Origin: Bacteroidia bacterium
Lineage (GTDB): Bacteria; Bacteroidota; Bacteroidia; NS11-12g; UBA9320
Length of the DNA stretch: 16,374 bases
Reading direction: 5' to 3'
Assembly (NCBI GenBank): GCA_022425465.1
Contig: JAKMFK010000201.1
Coordinates: 1-16,374 of the forward strand
The notes under the pieces are model-generated. The model made no database searches. It was not told where the DNA came from and was given only the letters and a program-made list of their open reading frames with translations. The translations under genes and the position numbers were made by a program. Of this stretch, positions 15,871-16,374 are shown in pieces; position 1 is the stretch's first letter, and each line of letters opens with the position of its first letter.

Positions 15871-16374
15871 ATGAAAATAATTTTACCTCTCATTGGATTT
15901 ATCTTTTCAATTCAGGCCTATGCACAAAATACGAGTTTTGTGAGATTAATGCTAAATGATTCGTCCGATCACGCTCAGTCTGCATTTCAGTTGTCATCAG
16001 GGGATTACTTTATGCTTTATAATACCAATAGTTCAGGTCAAGGTAGTAAGGATTTTGGCGTAAGTCGAACAGATGGATTAGGGAATGTTAAATGGTCATA
16101 CACTTACGGTAAATCTAATCTTGATAGTGCAACAGGAATGAATCCGACAAGTGATGGTGGAGCTATAATTTGTGGTTACACCGAGGGGAGTTCAAATGAA
16201 AAGGATGGGTTCGTATCTAAAGTTAGTTCCAATGGTACGTTGCTATGGTCGAGGATTTTCAAAACAGATAGTTCTGAACAGCTTTTTGATGTGATTCAAT
16301 CGATATCTGGTGATTATTATGCTTGTGGTTATGTAAAAACAGATTCTTTGGACGATAACATACTTATATGTAAA
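15871..16374 (+). CDS. Secreted repeat protein, start only (possible T9SS cargo)
   Basis: This gene is cut by the right edge; the first 168 codons are present. It begins with a signal peptide (KIILPLIGFIFSIQAYA, cleavage after Ala18 before Gln19) without a lipobox. The mature part starts a tandem repeat of about 51-52 residues, with copies beginning near residues 44, 95 and 147. Each opens with Gly-Asp-Tyr or Asp-Gly-Gly followed by a strand (GDYFMLYN, DGGAIICGYTEG, GDYYACGYVKTD). The middle carries an Asp-x-x-Val plus Gly-Asn/Thr turn and a Trp-Ser strand (NVKWSYTYG, TLLWSRIF). Repeats of this kind form propeller-like extracellular proteins that in Bacteroidota often end in a type IX secretion sorting domain; that end is not in the window. 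The ATG at 15871 is chosen because it starts the signal peptide. No good promoter is seen in the preceding 39 bases. Confidence 0.82.
   Translation, partial: MKIILPLIGFIFSIQAYAQNTSFVRLMLNDSSDHAQSAFQLSSGDYFMLYNTNSSGQGSKDFGVSRTDGLGNVKWSYTYGKSNLDSATGMNPTSDGGAIICGYTEGSSNEKDGFVSKVSSNGTLLWSRIFKTDSSEQLFDVIQSISGDYYACGYVKTDSLDDNILICK
16000..16374 (+). repeat. Tandem protein-level repeats of about 51-52 codons
   Basis: Three copies begin near 16000, 16153 and 16309, defined by the protein segments GDYFMLYN, DGGAIICGY and GDYYACGY and, in the first two, a later KWSYTYG or LWSRIF. The third copy is cut by the window edge. The copies are diverged and recognisable in protein rather than DNA, as expected for propeller blades rather than a recent duplication. 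Confidence 0.6.

Noticed and set aside
1..16374. Mobile elements, defence systems, CRISPR, tRNA or rRNA genes
   Set aside because: I found no transposase, integrase, nuclease-helicase defence genes, direct-repeat arrays or cloverleaf sequences; nearly all sequence is accounted for by conserved chromosomal genes.

Overview
The window reads as an ordinary chromosomal segment of a Bacteroidota bacterium, probably from the Flavobacteriales or a close relative. Four things point there: the very AT-rich DNA, a type III glutamine synthetase, the long (384-residue) Bacteroidota form of PurM, and a lipoprotein with the TPR, beta-propeller, CRD, OmpA domain order of the type IX secretion protein PorE. 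Start codons lack Shine-Dalgarno sequences, and several lie just downstream of a TAnnTTTG box, the -7 element of the Bacteroidota housekeeping sigma factor. I see no RNA genes, insertion sequences, phage genes, CRISPR arrays or attachment sites. The longest stretch between genes is 125 bases.

Positions 1-12509 are all on the minus strand. Reading leftward from the centre, the genes are DNA polymerase I (polA), LpxH of lipid A synthesis, a secreted beta-propeller protein of unknown function that overlaps lpxH, release factor 1 (prfA), type III glutamine synthetase, the PorE-like OmpA lipoprotein, PurM, and RlmN, which is cut by the left edge. Positions 12601-16374 are on the plus strand: tyrosyl-tRNA synthetase, a flavin reductase-like protein, a small two-helix membrane protein, an NADPH-dependent FMN reductase-like protein, and the start of a secreted repeat protein cut by the right edge. 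The two arms diverge from a 91-base region between polA and tyrS that carries a -7 box facing each way.

Most of the content is housekeeping: DNA repair, translation, nitrogen assimilation, purine synthesis, lipid A and rRNA modification. Tight spacing suggests three transcription groups: polA-lpxH-propeller, PorE-like-purM-rlmN, and tyrS with the three genes behind it, where ATGA overlaps join the last three.

The least expected item is the C-terminal end of the PorE-like lipoprotein. After the OmpA domain there is an extra region of about 115 residues that resembles a retropepsin-type aspartic protease, but the catalytic Asp-Thr-Gly is Tyr-Thr-Gly. It looks like a catalytically dead protease fold reused at the cell envelope. 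Other points of interest are an almost leaderless prfA transcript, the uncharacterised propeller overlapping lpxH, and the cassette of two flavoproteins and a membrane protein behind tyrS. I did not find a clearly new multi-gene system.
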